DNA from: an uncultured Burkholderiales bacterium
GTDB taxonomy: Bacteria; Pseudomonadota; Gammaproteobacteria; Burkholderiales; Burkholderiaceae
Direction: 5' to 3'
Assembly: GCA_946480465.1 (NCBI GenBank)
Contig: CAMLJY010000019.1
Coordinates: forward strand, 1-64,000
DNA length: 64,000 nt
Positions 19,435 through 28,193 of this stretch are shown here, piece after piece; the stretch's first letter is position 1, and the number at the start of each line of letters is the position of its first letter. The notes under the pieces are model-generated. The model made no database searches and was not told the DNA's origin. It saw only the letters and a list, made by a program, of their open reading frames with translations. A program made the position numbers and the translations under genes.

Positions 19435-19537
19435 GTCGGTCTTCCTCGGGTCGGTGCACCCGCGCGGACGGCGGGCGGAACCGGAAATTGTATGTGGCGG
19501 TCCCGTCGTCGCCCGGCGGGCCGGGCGCGGCGGCGGA

Positions 19538-20479
19538 TCAGAACAGGGCCATGCTGAGCTTGCGGCGGTACTGGTCGATCAGCGGATCGCTGGGCGCCGC
19601 GGCGGCCTTGCCGGTGAGTTCGAGCGTGCCCTTGGCCTGCTCGGGCGCGGCCTTCGGCGCCGGTTTGCGCATCAGCTCGAGGATGGCGACGTAGGTCTTG
19701 CGGGCCAGCTGGCCGTTCCATTCCTTGTCGCGCATCACGATCTCGAGCAGCGCATCCATGGCGTCGGTGAAGCGACTTGCGGCGAAATGGGTCTGGGCGA
19801 GTTCGAAACGGGCGTCGAAGTCGCGCCGGTTTGCCGCGATCGCTGCCTCCAGCGCTTGCGGGTCGCGGGCGCTTGCGGCTTTCTCCGCGGCGCTGATCCA
19901 GTGGCCCAGCGCGTCGATGCGGGCATCGAGCATCGCCTTGCCGGCCACCGGCTCCCAGGCGGCGCGCGCCTGCTCGACCCGGCCCGATTCCAGCAGCAGC
20001 TTGATGTAGTCGGCCCGGGCGGCGTCATTGGCCGGATCGATGGCCACGGCCTGTTGCAAGCGGGCCAGGGCGCCGTCGGTGTCGCCCTCGGCTTCCAGTG
20101 CTTCGGCGACCTCGGTTTCTTCCTCGGCTTCGAGGGCTTCCGCGCTCGGCACGTGGCGGTCGAGGAACTCGCGGATCTGCGCCTCGGGCAGCGCGCCGAC
20201 GAAGCCGTCGATGGGCTGGCCCTTGTCGAACAGCACGCAAAAGGGGATGGAGCGCACGCCGAAGGCCTGGCTCAGCTGGCCGGCGATTTCGGGCTGGTCG
20301 TCGCTGTTCAGTTTGGCCAGCTTGAAGCGGCCGCCGTAGGCTTTCTCCACCTTCTCGAGGATGGGGCCCAGCGTGCGGCACGGGCCGCACCAGGGGGCCC
20401 AGATGTCCAGAAGGACCGGCTGCTGCATCGAGGCCTGGATCAGCTCGGCCTCGAAGTTCTGCAAGGTGATGTCGTTCAT
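19538..20479 (-). CDS. ybbN: Thioredoxin-fold TPR co-chaperone (YbbN/CnoX-like)
   Basis: A 313-residue cytoplasmic protein. A thioredoxin domain (1-110) is followed by a linker rich in Glu/Ala and tetratricopeptide-type helices (about 130-300). The family protects unfolded proteins and passes them to GroEL or DnaK. The active-site motif here is the full WCGPC (30-34), whereas E. coli YbbN lacks the first cysteine, so this protein could be redox-active. The ATG at 20479 ([13 protein letters not shown]) was chosen; the frame runs on upstream across the divergent purE promoter. It lies 103 bases upstream of yajC on the same strand. Confidence 0.9.
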   Translation of the reverse strand: MNDITLQNFEAELIQASMQQPVLLDIWAPWCGPCRTLGPILEKVEKAYGGRFKLAKLNSDDQPEIAGQLSQAFGVRSIPFCVLFDKGQPIDGFVGALPEAQIREFLDRHVPSAEALEAEEETEVAEALEAEGDTDGALARLQQAVAIDPANDAARADYIKLLLESGRVEQARAAWEPVAGKAMLDARIDALGHWISAAEKAASARDPQALEAAIAANRRDFDARFELAQTHFAASRFTDAMDALLEIVMRDKEWNGQLARKTYVAILELMRKPAPKAAPEQAKGTLELTGKAAAAPSDPLIDQYRRKLSMALF

Positions 20480-20568
20480 GGTGGTCGGCGAGGGAGTCGG
20501 TGCCGGCGAGGCCCGGGGGAGCGCTGGGTTGGGGGATGACGGTCGCCCGGCACGTGAGGGCGGCCGCC

Positions 20569-20574
20569 TACAAT
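20569..20574 (+). promoter_or_regulatory. Candidate -10 box for purE
   Basis: TACAAT at 20569-20574 lies about 35 bases before the proposed TTG start of purE in the divergent ybbN/purE gap. No matching -35 hexamer is visible at 16-18 bases. A PurR box was not seen. Confidence 0.4.
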
Positions 20575-20609
20575 CCAAGGCTTTGCCCATCCTAGCCGGA
20601 GCTTCAGCC

Positions 20610-21155
20610 TTGCACAGCAGCACTGCGCCACAAGCCGAGACGTCGACAGTGCCTCGGGATCCCGGCGGCGAGCCCCTGGTCGGGGTGCTGATGGGCTCGT
20701 CCAGCGACTGGGAGACCCTCCAGCAGGCGGCGGCGATTCTCGCCGAGTTCGGCATCGCGCATGAGTGCCGCGTGGTCTCGGCGCACCGCATGCCCGACGA
20801 CATGTTCGCCTACGCCGAAGCGGCTGCCGGCCGCGGCCTGCAGGCCATCATCGCGGGCGCCGGCGGCGCCGCCCACCTGCCGGGCATGCTGGCTTCGAAG
20901 ACCACGGTGCCGGTGCTCGGCGTGCCGGTGGCCAGCCGGCACTTGAGCGGCGTCGATTCGCTGCACTCGATCGTGCAGATGCCCAAGGGCATCCCGGTCG
21001 CCACGTTTGCGATCGGCACCGCCGGTGCGGCCAATGCCGCGCTGTTCGCCGTGGCGATGCTGGCGACGCGCGACGCCGCCTTGCGGGCCCGGCTCGAAGC
21101 CTTCCGCCAGCGCCAGACCGAAGCCGCCCGCGCGATGAGCGCCGATCTCAAATGA
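20610..21155 (+). CDS. purE: N5-carboxyaminoimidazole ribonucleotide mutase
   Basis: Class I PurE moves the carboxyl group from N5-CAIR to CAIR in purine synthesis. The core [15 protein letters not shown], the SAHRMPDDM catalytic stretch with its His, and the [13 protein letters not shown] and [15 protein letters not shown] segments are intact. No ATG gives a complete first strand, so a non-ATG start is needed. I prefer TTG at 20610, with GGAG eight bases upstream; the GTG at 20649 is the alternative. The product is then 181 residues. Its stop overlaps the purK ATG as ATGA. Confidence 0.93.
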   Translation: MHSSTAPQAETSTVPRDPGGEPLVGVLMGSSSDWETLQQAAAILAEFGIAHECRVVSAHRMPDDMFAYAEAAAGRGLQAIIAGAGGAAHLPGMLASKTTVPVLGVPVASRHLSGVDSLHSIVQMPKGIPVATFAIGTAGAANAALFAVAMLATRDAALRARLEAFRQRQTEAARAMSADLK

Positions 21156-22318
21156 GCGCACCGCTGCTGCCTGGCGCGACCCTGGGCGTGATGGGTGGCG
21201 GCCAACTCGGCCGCATGTTCGTGCATGCCGCGCAGTCGATGGGCTATGCCGTCGCGGTGCTGGACCCGGAGGCCGGCTCGCCAGCCGGCGCCGCCGCAGA
21301 CCACCAGGTCCGCGCGGCCTATCTTGACGAGCCTGGTCTGGCCGAGCTGGCCGCGCGCTGCGAGGCGATCACCACCGAATTCGAGAACGTGCCTGCCGCC
21401 GCGCTGGAGTGCCTGGCGGCGAGCCGCCCGGTGGCGCCGGCGGCTGCCGCCGTGGCGGTGTGCCAGGACCGTGCGCTGGAGAAGGCACGCTTCATCGCCA
21501 GCGGCGTCCCCTGCGCGCCCCATGCCGTCATCGCCGACGAGCAGCAGCTGGCGGCCGTGCCGGATGCGCTGCTGCCCGGCATCCTGAAGACCGCGCGCCT
21601 GGGCTACGACGGCAAGGGCCAGGCCCGGGTTGCGGATCGGGCCGAGTTGCGGGCCGCTTGGCGCGCGATGGGTGGCGTCACCTGCGTGCTGGAGCAGCGC
21701 TTGCCACTGCAGCTGGAGCTGAGCGTCATCGTCGCGCGCGGCCGCGATGGCCAGCGCGTGCACCTGCCGGTGCAGCAGAACCTGCATCGCGACGGCATCC
21801 TCGCCGTCACCCAGGTGCCCGCGCCCGAGGCCTCGGCGGCGCTGCAGCAGCAGGCGGTCGAGGCTGCCGCCCGCGTCATCGACGGGCTGGACTACGTCGG
21901 CGTGCTGTGCGTCGAGTTCTTCGTGCTGCAGGACGGCTCGCTGGTCGCCAACGAGATGGCACCGCGCCCGCACAACTCCGGCCACTACTCGATCGATGCC
22001 TGCGACCTCAGCCAGTTCGAGCTGCAGGTGCGCACGCTGGCAGGCCTGCCGCTGGCGGCGCCGCGGCTGCATTCGGCCGCGGTGATGCTGAACCTGCTGG
22101 GCGATCTGTGGTTCGACGGCGCCGAAGCCACGACACCGCGGGCGCCCGCCTGGGACCGAGTGCTGGCGCTGCCCGGCGTTCACCTGCATCTCTATGGCAA
22201 GACGGACGCCCGGCGAGGCCGAAAGATGGGGCACCTGACGGTCACCGCCCACACGCCCGATGCGGTACGTGGCGTGGCGTTGCAGGCCGCGGCGCTGCTC
22301 GGGCTGCCGGCCTTCTGA
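21152..22318 (+). CDS. purK: N5-carboxyaminoimidazole ribonucleotide synthase
   Basis: An ATP-grasp enzyme that makes N5-CAIR from AIR, bicarbonate and ATP, the step before PurE. The 388 residues include the N-terminal [16 protein letters not shown]-grasp strands with [29 protein letters not shown], and the C-terminal [18 protein letters not shown] metal/ATP site. The four-base ATGA overlap with purE points to coupled translation. It is followed 13 bases later by sua5 on the same strand. Confidence 0.96.
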   Translation: MSAPLLPGATLGVMGGGQLGRMFVHAAQSMGYAVAVLDPEAGSPAGAAADHQVRAAYLDEPGLAELAARCEAITTEFENVPAAALECLAASRPVAPAAAAVAVCQDRALEKARFIASGVPCAPHAVIADEQQLAAVPDALLPGILKTARLGYDGKGQARVADRAELRAAWRAMGGVTCVLEQRLPLQLELSVIVARGRDGQRVHLPVQQNLHRDGILAVTQVPAPEASAALQQQAVEAAARVIDGLDYVGVLCVEFFVLQDGSLVANEMAPRPHNSGHYSIDACDLSQFELQVRTLAGLPLAAPRLHSAAVMLNLLGDLWFDGAEATTPRAPAWDRVLALPGVHLHLYGKTDARRGRKMGHLTVTAHTPDAVRGVALQAAALLGLPAF

Positions 22319-22331
22319 CGCGGCGGCGGCG

Positions 22332-23297
22332 ATGCCGGTGCTCGACGGCCACGATCCCGCGGCGCTCGCCCAGGCGGCGCGCCGGCTGGCCGAGGGCGGG
22401 CTGGTGGGGCTGCCGACCGAGACGGTCTACGGCCTGGGCGCGCGAGCCGACCTGGACCAAGCCGTCGCGGGCATCTTTGCCGCCAAGGGCCGGCCGGCGG
22501 ACCATCCACTGATCGTGCACGTACCTAACGTGCAAGCGGCGCGGCACTTCGCCGCGCGCTGGGACGCGTCGGCGCAGCGCCTGGCCGAAGCCTTCTGGCC
22601 CGGCCCGGTGACGCTGATCGTGCCGCGGCGCGAGGGCATCGCCACCGCGGCCGCCGGCGGCCACCCGACAGTCGGCCTGCGCTGTCCGGCGCACCCCGTG
22701 GCCCAGGCGCTGCTGCGCGACGCGGCGGCCCAGGGCGTGGCCGGTGTGGCGGCGCCCAGCGCCAACCGTTTCGGTCGCGTCAGCCCGACGCTGGCGGCCC
22801 ACGTGGCCGACGAGTTCGGTCCCGAACTGCTGGTGCTCGACGGCGGGCCGTGCACCGTCGGCATCGAGTCCACGATCATCGACTGCAGCCGGGCGCAGCC
22901 GGTGCTGCTGCGGCCGGGCGTGCTGACGCGCGAGCGCCTGCAGCAGGCGCTGGGCGGCCCGCTGGCCGATCGCGATGCGGCCGCGCCGCGCGCCTCGGGC
23001 GACCTGGCGTCGCACTACGCGCCCTCGGCCCGGCTGCGGCTGGTGGATGCCCGCGCGCTCGAGAAGGCAGGCCGGCCCGGCGACGGCGTGGCGGTATATT
23101 CCCGCACCTGTCCGGCCGGTGCCGCTGCGGCGCAATGGCGGCCGTTGCCGGACGATCCCGCGCTGGTGGCGCAGCAGCTGTTCGCCGTGCTGCGCGACTT
23201 CGATGCTGCCGGCATGCGCGAGATCTGGGTCGAGCAACCGCCCGATCTGCCCGAATGGGAAGGCGTGCGCGACCGGCTGCGGCGCGCTGCCACCTGA
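22332..23297 (+). CDS. tsaC: L-threonylcarbamoyladenylate synthase (Sua5 type)
   Basis: Makes threonylcarbamoyl-AMP from threonine, bicarbonate and ATP for the t6A37 modification of tRNAs. The 321-residue length indicates a Sua5-type protein: a YrdC domain (about 1-200) plus a C-terminal Sua5 domain containing LASHYAPSARLRL. The binding motifs FAAKGRPADHPL and APSANRFGRVSPT (SxN) are present. The ATG at 22332 was chosen because PVLDGHDPAALAQAARRL starts the domain. The partner tsaB is in this window at 28194; tsaD and tsaE are not. Confidence 0.94.
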   Translation: MPVLDGHDPAALAQAARRLAEGGLVGLPTETVYGLGARADLDQAVAGIFAAKGRPADHPLIVHVPNVQAARHFAARWDASAQRLAEAFWPGPVTLIVPRREGIATAAAGGHPTVGLRCPAHPVAQALLRDAAAQGVAGVAAPSANRFGRVSPTLAAHVADEFGPELLVLDGGPCTVGIESTIIDCSRAQPVLLRPGVLTRERLQQALGGPLADRDAAAPRASGDLASHYAPSARLRLVDARALEKAGRPGDGVAVYSRTCPAGAAAAQWRPLPDDPALVAQQLFAVLRDFDAAGMREIWVEQPPDLPEWEGVRDRLRRAAT

Positions 23298-23365
23298 TGC
23301 ATTCCCCCTTGGACGTTCCTTGTCCGGACCCTGCTGCCGCCGGATGCCTGGAGAGTGAGAAGCTG

Positions 23366-24355
23366 ATGAATGGGTCGACACCTTCGCGCCTGGGGCGCTG
23401 CCTCGCGACAATGGCCGCCGCGGCGGCGATCCTGGCGGGCTGCGGCGGCGGCACCTCGCAGATCGAGCCCTTCGCGCCCAACCGCATCGTCGTCTTCGGC
23501 GACGACCACAGCGCCATCGTCGACGACGGCACGGGCAACGGCCGCAAGTACACGGTCAATGGCATGACGTCCGACACCCTGCCGCTGCGCGACTGCCGCC
23601 TGCTGCCGAACTGGGTGCAGACGCTGAGCGACCACTACGGCTTCGTGTTTGCGGAGTGCAACCGCACGGCTGCCACGCCCCGCGCATTCATGCGCGCCAA
23701 GCCCGGCGCGAGGATCGATGACGCCGGCACCGGGCTGGCCGCCCAGATCAGCGAGCAGACCACGGCCGGTGGCGCCTTCACGTCGAAGGACCTGGTCACC
23801 GTGATGATGGGCGCGAACGACATCTTCGAACTCTCCGACGCGGTGCTGGCGGGCACGATGACCGACGCGCAGGCCGTGGCCGAGGCGCGGCGACGCGGCG
23901 GCTTGCTGGCCAACCGCATCAACGGCCTGCTGGGGGCGGGCGCGCGGGCGATCGTCTCGACCATTCCCGACCTCGGCCTGACGCCGTATGCGGTGCGGAT
24001 GAACAAGACCACCGCCGGTGTCGCGGCGCGGCTGACGAACCTGAGCTACGAGTTCAATGCGACGCTGCGCACGACGATCGACCAGACGCGCTTCGACGGC
24101 CGCAACTACGGCCTGGTGCTGGCCGACGACACGGTGCAGACGATCAGCCGCTTCCCTGCGGACTTCGCGTACAGCAACTCGACCGAGGGTGTCTGTGCCG
24201 TCGCGCCGCCCAACTGCACCAACGCGACCGCCGACCTGGTGAGCGGCGGCAACGCCGGCACCTACGTCTGGGCCGACGACAAGCACCTGACGCCGTCCAT
24301 GCATGCACGCATCGGCTCCCAGGCGCTGACGCGCGCGCTGAACAACCCCTTCTGA
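23366..24355 (+). CDS. SGNH/GDSL-like lipoprotein with non-canonical block I
   Basis: A 329-residue lipoprotein with a signal ending in the lipobox ILAGC (Cys26). The body resembles SGNH/GDSL hydrolases: a first beta-strand motif IVVFGDDHS (41-49), a block III-like MMGANDIFE (Asn151), and a C-terminal ADDKHLTPS with Asp304 and His307 spaced as in the catalytic DxxH. Block I reads GDDHS where the family has GDS, so the usual nucleophile position is Asp and the nearest serine is two residues on. Activity is therefore uncertain. Cysteines at 77, 98, 277 and 284 fit an exported, disulphide-bonded protein. Two overlapping ATGs exist; 23366 is in frame. Confidence 0.8.
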   Translation: MNGSTPSRLGRCLATMAAAAAILAGCGGGTSQIEPFAPNRIVVFGDDHSAIVDDGTGNGRKYTVNGMTSDTLPLRDCRLLPNWVQTLSDHYGFVFAECNRTAATPRAFMRAKPGARIDDAGTGLAAQISEQTTAGGAFTSKDLVTVMMGANDIFELSDAVLAGTMTDAQAVAEARRRGGLLANRINGLLGAGARAIVSTIPDLGLTPYAVRMNKTTAGVAARLTNLSYEFNATLRTTIDQTRFDGRNYGLVLADDTVQTISRFPADFAYSNSTEGVCAVAPPNCTNATADLVSGGNAGTYVWADDKHLTPSMHARIGSQALTRALNNPF

Positions 24356-24363
24356 TGCGCGAT

Positions 24364-24389
24364 GTGTGCGTCCGGGTCTGGACGCACAC
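24364..24389 (+). terminator. Ten-base-pair hairpin after the first SGNH gene
   Basis: GTGTGCGTCC (24364-24373) and GGACGCACAC (24380-24389) form a perfect 10-bp stem with a six-base loop, eight bases after the stop at 24355. The following CTCTAAG is only mildly T-rich. It is the clearest terminator-like stem in the window and would separate the two SGNH genes into different transcripts. Confidence 0.6.
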
Positions 24390-24440
24390 CTCTAAGTCCC
24401 TTCCGGGAAAGCCCGCTGCGGCGCGATCGTCTCGCCCTCT

Positions 24441-24477
24441 TATAGTGCCCGGCAGAAAAACGAACGGTCGTTCGTTT
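24441..24477 (+). promoter_or_regulatory. Candidate promoter with TetR-style operator
   Basis: A TATAGT -10-like box (24441-24446) is followed at 24458-24477 by AAACGAAC-GGTC-GTTCGTTT. This is a perfect eight-base inverted repeat around four bases, the size and symmetry of TetR-family operators. It would cover the first transcribed bases of the second SGNH gene and so suits repression. No tetR-type gene lies in the window, so the regulator is unknown. Confidence 0.6.
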
Positions 24478-24521
24478 CTGTGCGACACCGGGTCGGCTGC
24501 GGCCCGCATCGAGGGGTAGAC

Positions 24522-25706
24522 ATGAAGACGATCCGGGTCCTGGGCCTGTCGCTGATCACGGCAGCCTTGCTCGCGGCATGCGGCGGCGGCGACGAACCTT
24601 ACGTCGCGGGCAGCACGCCCACTGCCGGGGCGCCCACCACGAAGGGCAACTTCACCGCGGTGGTGGCCTTCGGCGACAGCCTGACCGACATCGGCACCTA
24701 TGCGCCCGCCACGTCGCTGGCGGGCAATGGGCAGGCGCCGTACTTCGGTGGCAAGTTCACCACGAACGGCAACGGCGGCACGGTGTGGGTCGAGAACCTC
24801 GCCACCCGCATCGGCGTGACGATCACGCCGGCCGAGGTCGGTTTCGGTGCCAGCTCCGTCAAGTGCCCGGCGGCCGCCAATCCCGCGCTGGCTGGCACCT
24901 GCACCGGCTATGCACAGGGCGGCGCGCGCGTCACCGACCCGAACGGCATCGGCAAGTCCGGCGGCGCACTGACCGTGCCGGTGGCCAAGCAGATCGAGAA
25001 CCACCTGGCGCGCTTCGGCAACTTCAAGGACAGCGACCTGATCCTGGTCTACATCGGCAGCAACGACGTCTTCACGCAGTTCGGCGCCTTCACCGCGAAG
25101 GCGACGCAGATCCAGATCTCGGCGGCCAAGGGGGAGATCGCACAGGACGAGGTACAGCGCCAGTTGTTCGCCGCGCAGACCGCGGCGCAGACCGAGATGA
25201 AGAAGGCCGCCACCGAACTGAGCGGCTACGTGCGCAACCAGATCCTCGCCAAGGGCGGCAAGTTCGTGGCGGTGATGACGCTGTCCGACATCGTCGACAC
25301 GCCCTTCGGCCAGTCGCTGCCGGTCTCCGTGCGGCCGGTGCTGACCGACCTGTCGCTGATCTTCAACCTGTGGCTGCGCGAAGGCCTGTCGAACCAGCCG
25401 GTGAAGATCATCGACACCTTGCCGATCGTGAAGGACTCGTACCAGAACCCGGCGAAGTACGGCTTCACGAACAACACCGTGCCGGCCTGCGATGCCGTGA
25501 AGATCGCGGCGATCACGGGCAACCGCGTGGTCGACGGCTCCTCGCTGTTCTGCAACGTGACGCCCGGGGTGCCGTTCAATGGCCTGCGCACCGGGGCCAG
25601 CCCGACGGCCTGGGCCTTCGCCGACGGCGTGCACCCGACCACCGGCGGGCACAAGGCGCTCAGCGATGCGTTCCATGCGCAGCTGCAAAGCTTCGGCTGG
25701 CTCTGA
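24522..25706 (+). CDS. SGNH/GDSL esterase-type lipoprotein
   Basis: A 394-residue lipoprotein with signal MKTIRVLGLSLITAALLAAC (lipobox Cys20). All SGNH blocks are present: VVAFGDSLTD with Ser53, IGSNDVF with Asn181, and ADGVHPTTGGH with Asp368 and His371. An active esterase or lipase at the outer membrane or in the periplasm is likely; the substrate is not visible. GAGGGGTAG before the ATG is a strong ribosome-binding site. It is preceded by a TetR-style palindrome and followed after 31 bases by an OmpW-like porin gene, so the two are probably co-transcribed. Confidence 0.88.
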   Translation: MKTIRVLGLSLITAALLAACGGGDEPYVAGSTPTAGAPTTKGNFTAVVAFGDSLTDIGTYAPATSLAGNGQAPYFGGKFTTNGNGGTVWVENLATRIGVTITPAEVGFGASSVKCPAAANPALAGTCTGYAQGGARVTDPNGIGKSGGALTVPVAKQIENHLARFGNFKDSDLILVYIGSNDVFTQFGAFTAKATQIQISAAKGEIAQDEVQRQLFAAQTAAQTEMKKAATELSGYVRNQILAKGGKFVAVMTLSDIVDTPFGQSLPVSVRPVLTDLSLIFNLWLREGLSNQPVKIIDTLPIVKDSYQNPAKYGFTNNTVPACDAVKIAAITGNRVVDGSSLFCNVTPGVPFNGLRTGASPTAWAFADGVHPTTGGHKALSDAFHAQLQSFGWL

Positions 25707-25737
25707 ACCGGCGTAACCGACGACGAACGAGGACACG

Positions 25738-26376
25738 ATGATGACGAACAAAGTACTCGGAGCCGCGGCCGCCGTGCTGATGCTCGGCAGCGGCTTGGCG
25801 CAGGCCCAGGAAACGATGCTCAAGTTCGGCGTGACGCGCTACGACACGCATGCCAGGACCTCCGGCATCAGCGGCATCGGCGTGCCGGCCGGGGCGGATG
25901 CTTCGGTGGGCGACGCGACGACGGTGATCTTCGTCGCCGAGCGCGCGCTGACGCCGAAACTGGGTATCGAGCTGGTGCTGGGCGTGCCGCCGAAGATCAA
26001 GTCTCGCGGTGCCGGCACCGTCAGCTTCCTGGGCGAGGTGATGTCGGCCCGCAACGTCGCGCCGACGCTGATCCTGAACTACCACTTCGGCGAGGCCGGC
26101 GATGCCTGGCGCCCGTACGTCGGCCTGGGCGTCAACTACACCCGCTTCGTCGACGTGAAGTCCACGCTGGCCGAGCACGTCGAGATGTCCGACTCGATCG
26201 GGCCGACGGTGCAGGCCGGCGTCGACTACTTCTTCAACAAGCAGTGGGGCGTGTTCGCGAGCGTGGCTGCGCTGAAGGTCAAGAGCGACCTGGTGGCTAC
26301 CGGCAGCACCGTGCTGACGACGACCATCGATTTCCGGCCGCTGGTGTACTCCGCCGGAATTTCCTACCGCTTCTGA
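25738..26376 (+). CDS. OmpW family outer membrane protein
   Basis: A 212-residue outer-membrane beta-barrel protein of the OmpW type. A signal peptide ends with GLAQAQ near residue 23. The body has alternating hydrophobic strands, a conserved NYHFGEAGDAWRPYVGLGVNYTRF region and a terminal SYRF with the C-terminal Phe needed for barrel insertion. OmpW proteins form narrow channels for small hydrophobic solutes. The position next to a lipoprotein esterase suggests uptake or release of its products; that is inference. The alternative start is the next ATG, three bases on. A second OmpW lies at 46047. Confidence 0.88.
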   Translation: MMTNKVLGAAAAVLMLGSGLAQAQETMLKFGVTRYDTHARTSGISGIGVPAGADASVGDATTVIFVAERALTPKLGIELVLGVPPKIKSRGAGTVSFLGEVMSARNVAPTLILNYHFGEAGDAWRPYVGLGVNYTRFVDVKSTLAEHVEMSDSIGPTVQAGVDYFFNKQWGVFASVAALKVKSDLVATGSTVLTTTIDFRPLVYSAGISYRF

Positions 26377-26403
26377 GTCTGCCCGGGACGCAGCCGTCCT
26401 GGC

Positions 26404-26673
26404 TCACTTGCGGCGCTCGATGATGATCTTCATTCCGAGGATCCACGACGCGAGCGCCAGCGTCACGATGTTCGCAATCACCACCGGCGTCGCGCCGATC
26501 AGCAGGCCGTAGGCCAGCCACAGCGTGATGCCGGTGCAGAAGATGCTGTACATGCCGAACGAGATGCCGCTCACATCGCGTGTTTTCAGCGTGTGCAGCA
26601 CCTGCGGCACGAAGGCCGCCGTGGTGCACAGTGGGGCCAGGTAGCCCAGGGAATCGGTCAGGGCGAAGCTCAT
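26404..26673 (-). CDS. SemiSWEET family small sugar transporter
   Basis: An 89-residue membrane protein with three predicted helices and one PQ-loop motif (AFVPQVLHTLKTRDVSG). This is the layout of bacterial SemiSWEET proteins, which dimerise to form a sugar channel. The substrate cannot be told. The ATG overlaps the stop of dacB by four bases (26670-26673), so it is translated with a cell-wall carboxypeptidase; whether this is functional coupling or convenience is open. Confidence 0.88.
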   Translation of the reverse strand: MSFALTDSLGYLAPLCTTAAFVPQVLHTLKTRDVSGISFGMYSIFCTGITLWLAYGLLIGATPVVIANIVTLALASWILGMKIIIERRK

Positions 26674-28157
26674 CGGGAACTCGGGGGGCGTGGCACGGCC
26701 GCAGCGGCCGTGTCCGGGGAGGCCAGCACCCATTGCAGCAGTGCATCGAAGGCCGGGCGGGCCTGCGCGGCCTGCGGGTGGTGCACCATGGCCACCACCA
26801 CCCAGCGCCGGCCATTGTGGCCGAGGGCGACACCGGCAATGCCGGCGACGTCGCGCAGCGAGCCCGTCTTCAGGTGCGCGCGGCCGACGGCGCCACGGGT
26901 GCGCCGCGCCGTGCCGTCGATGCCCGCCACAGGCAGTGAAGACAGCAGCTCCGGCATCGCCGGGCTGCGCCACGCGGCCTGCAGCAGCAGCGCGAGCTGC
27001 TCGGCGCTCATGCGCGCCTCGCGCGAGAGACCGGAACCGTTGTCGACCACCAGGCCCTCGGCGCGCGAGCCCAGCTGCAGCGCGAGCCAGTCCTGCAGCA
27101 CCGCGCGGCCGGCCTCGGCGCTGCCGCTGCCGCGCACCGCGAGGCCCAGCGTCAGGAACAGTTGCTGCGCCATCACGTTGTTGCTGAACTTGTTGATGTC
27201 GCGCACCACCTCGGCCAGCGGCGGCGAGCCGAGTTCGAAGCTGGGCACGATGCCCGCGGGCGCTGCGCCATCGCGCACGGTGCCGCTCAGCTTGCCGCCC
27301 AGCTCGCGCCACGCGGCCTGCAGCATGCGGGCGTTGAAGCTGGCGGGATCGGCATAGGCCAGCGGCCACTGCCGCTCGCCGCAACTGGCCGGGTAGGCGC
27401 CGGCGAAATGCATGCGATCGGGGTCGGCCGGGGTGGCCTTCAGCTGGGCGCGCCAGTCGTCGCACGGCCCGGCCGCCAGCGGCACCACCGCGTCCACCTG
27501 CAGTCCGGACAGCGGCGGCTCGACCGCGACACGCGCGACGCCTGCCGCCGCGTCCGGCGTGAAGGTGTACAGCAGGCTTTTCTGCGCCAGCAGCAACGCG
27601 TCGGCCTGCACGTTGTACGGCCTCAGCGGCTCGCCGTCGAAGTCCGCGGCCGTGCCCGATGGACGGGCGAAGGCGCTGCGGTCGAGCACGATGTCGCCCT
27701 GGATCTCGCGCACGCCCAGCTGCTGCACGCGCCGCAGCATCAGCCAGATGCGCTCGGGCACGAGCTTGGGGTCGCCGCTGCCCTTGATGACGAGGTCGCC
27801 TTCGAGCACGCCGTCGTGCACGCGGCCATCCAGCCACACCGGCGTGGTCCAGGTGTAGCCTGGGCCCAGCACGTCGAGCGCGGCGAGCGTGGTGGCCAGC
27901 TTGAAGAGCGACGCGGGGTTCAACGGCCGCGTGGCCTGCCAGCGCAGGGCCGGCGTGGGGGCGTCCACCTCCTGCACCAGCACGCTGGCCGCCTCCAGCG
28001 GCAGCTGCGCGCGGGCCAGGGCCAGGCGCACCTCGGGCGGCAGCGGCAAGTCCGCGCCGGCCGCCGCGGCAGGGGCCGTGGTGCTGACGGCCAGGCCTGC
28101 GACCCAAGCCAGCAGCCAGGGGGCGACAGGGCGGGAGGCCATCGGCGGACGGGGCAT
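26670..28157 (-). CDS. dacB: D-alanyl-D-alanine carboxypeptidase/endopeptidase (PBP4, DacB)
   Basis: A periplasmic class C penicillin-binding protein of 495 residues that trims or cleaves peptidoglycan cross-bridges. A signal peptide (about 1-33) is followed by the catalytic motifs LNPASLFKLATT (SxxK), KFSNNVMAQQ (SxN) and AHLKTGSLRDVAG (KTG), with a large insertion between SxxK and SxN as in S13-family enzymes. The start ATG is at 28157; a second in-frame ATG at 28142 is possible. It is divergent from tsaB and followed by the overlapping SemiSWEET gene. Confidence 0.95.
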   Translation of the reverse strand: MPRPPMASRPVAPWLLAWVAGLAVSTTAPAAAAGADLPLPPEVRLALARAQLPLEAASVLVQEVDAPTPALRWQATRPLNPASLFKLATTLAALDVLGPGYTWTTPVWLDGRVHDGVLEGDLVIKGSGDPKLVPERIWLMLRRVQQLGVREIQGDIVLDRSAFARPSGTAADFDGEPLRPYNVQADALLLAQKSLLYTFTPDAAAGVARVAVEPPLSGLQVDAVVPLAAGPCDDWRAQLKATPADPDRMHFAGAYPASCGERQWPLAYADPASFNARMLQAAWRELGGKLSGTVRDGAAPAGIVPSFELGSPPLAEVVRDINKFSNNVMAQQLFLTLGLAVRGSGSAEAGRAVLQDWLALQLGSRAEGLVVDNGSGLSREARMSAEQLALLLQAAWRSPAMPELLSSLPVAGIDGTARRTRGAVGRAHLKTGSLRDVAGIAGVALGHNGRRWVVVAMVHHPQAAQARPAFDALLQWVLASPDTAAAAVPRPPSSR

Positions 28158-28176
28158 CGCGGCATGATGACACGGC

Positions 28177-28182
28177 TAAACT
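28177..28182 (+). promoter_or_regulatory. Candidate -10 box for tsaB
   Basis: TAAACT lies 11 bases before the tsaB ATG in the 36-base divergent gap with dacB. It would leave a leader of only about four or five bases and no ribosome-binding site, so a near-leaderless transcript is possible. There is no obvious -35. Confidence 0.35.
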
Positions 28183-28193
28183 CTCGCGCCTTC

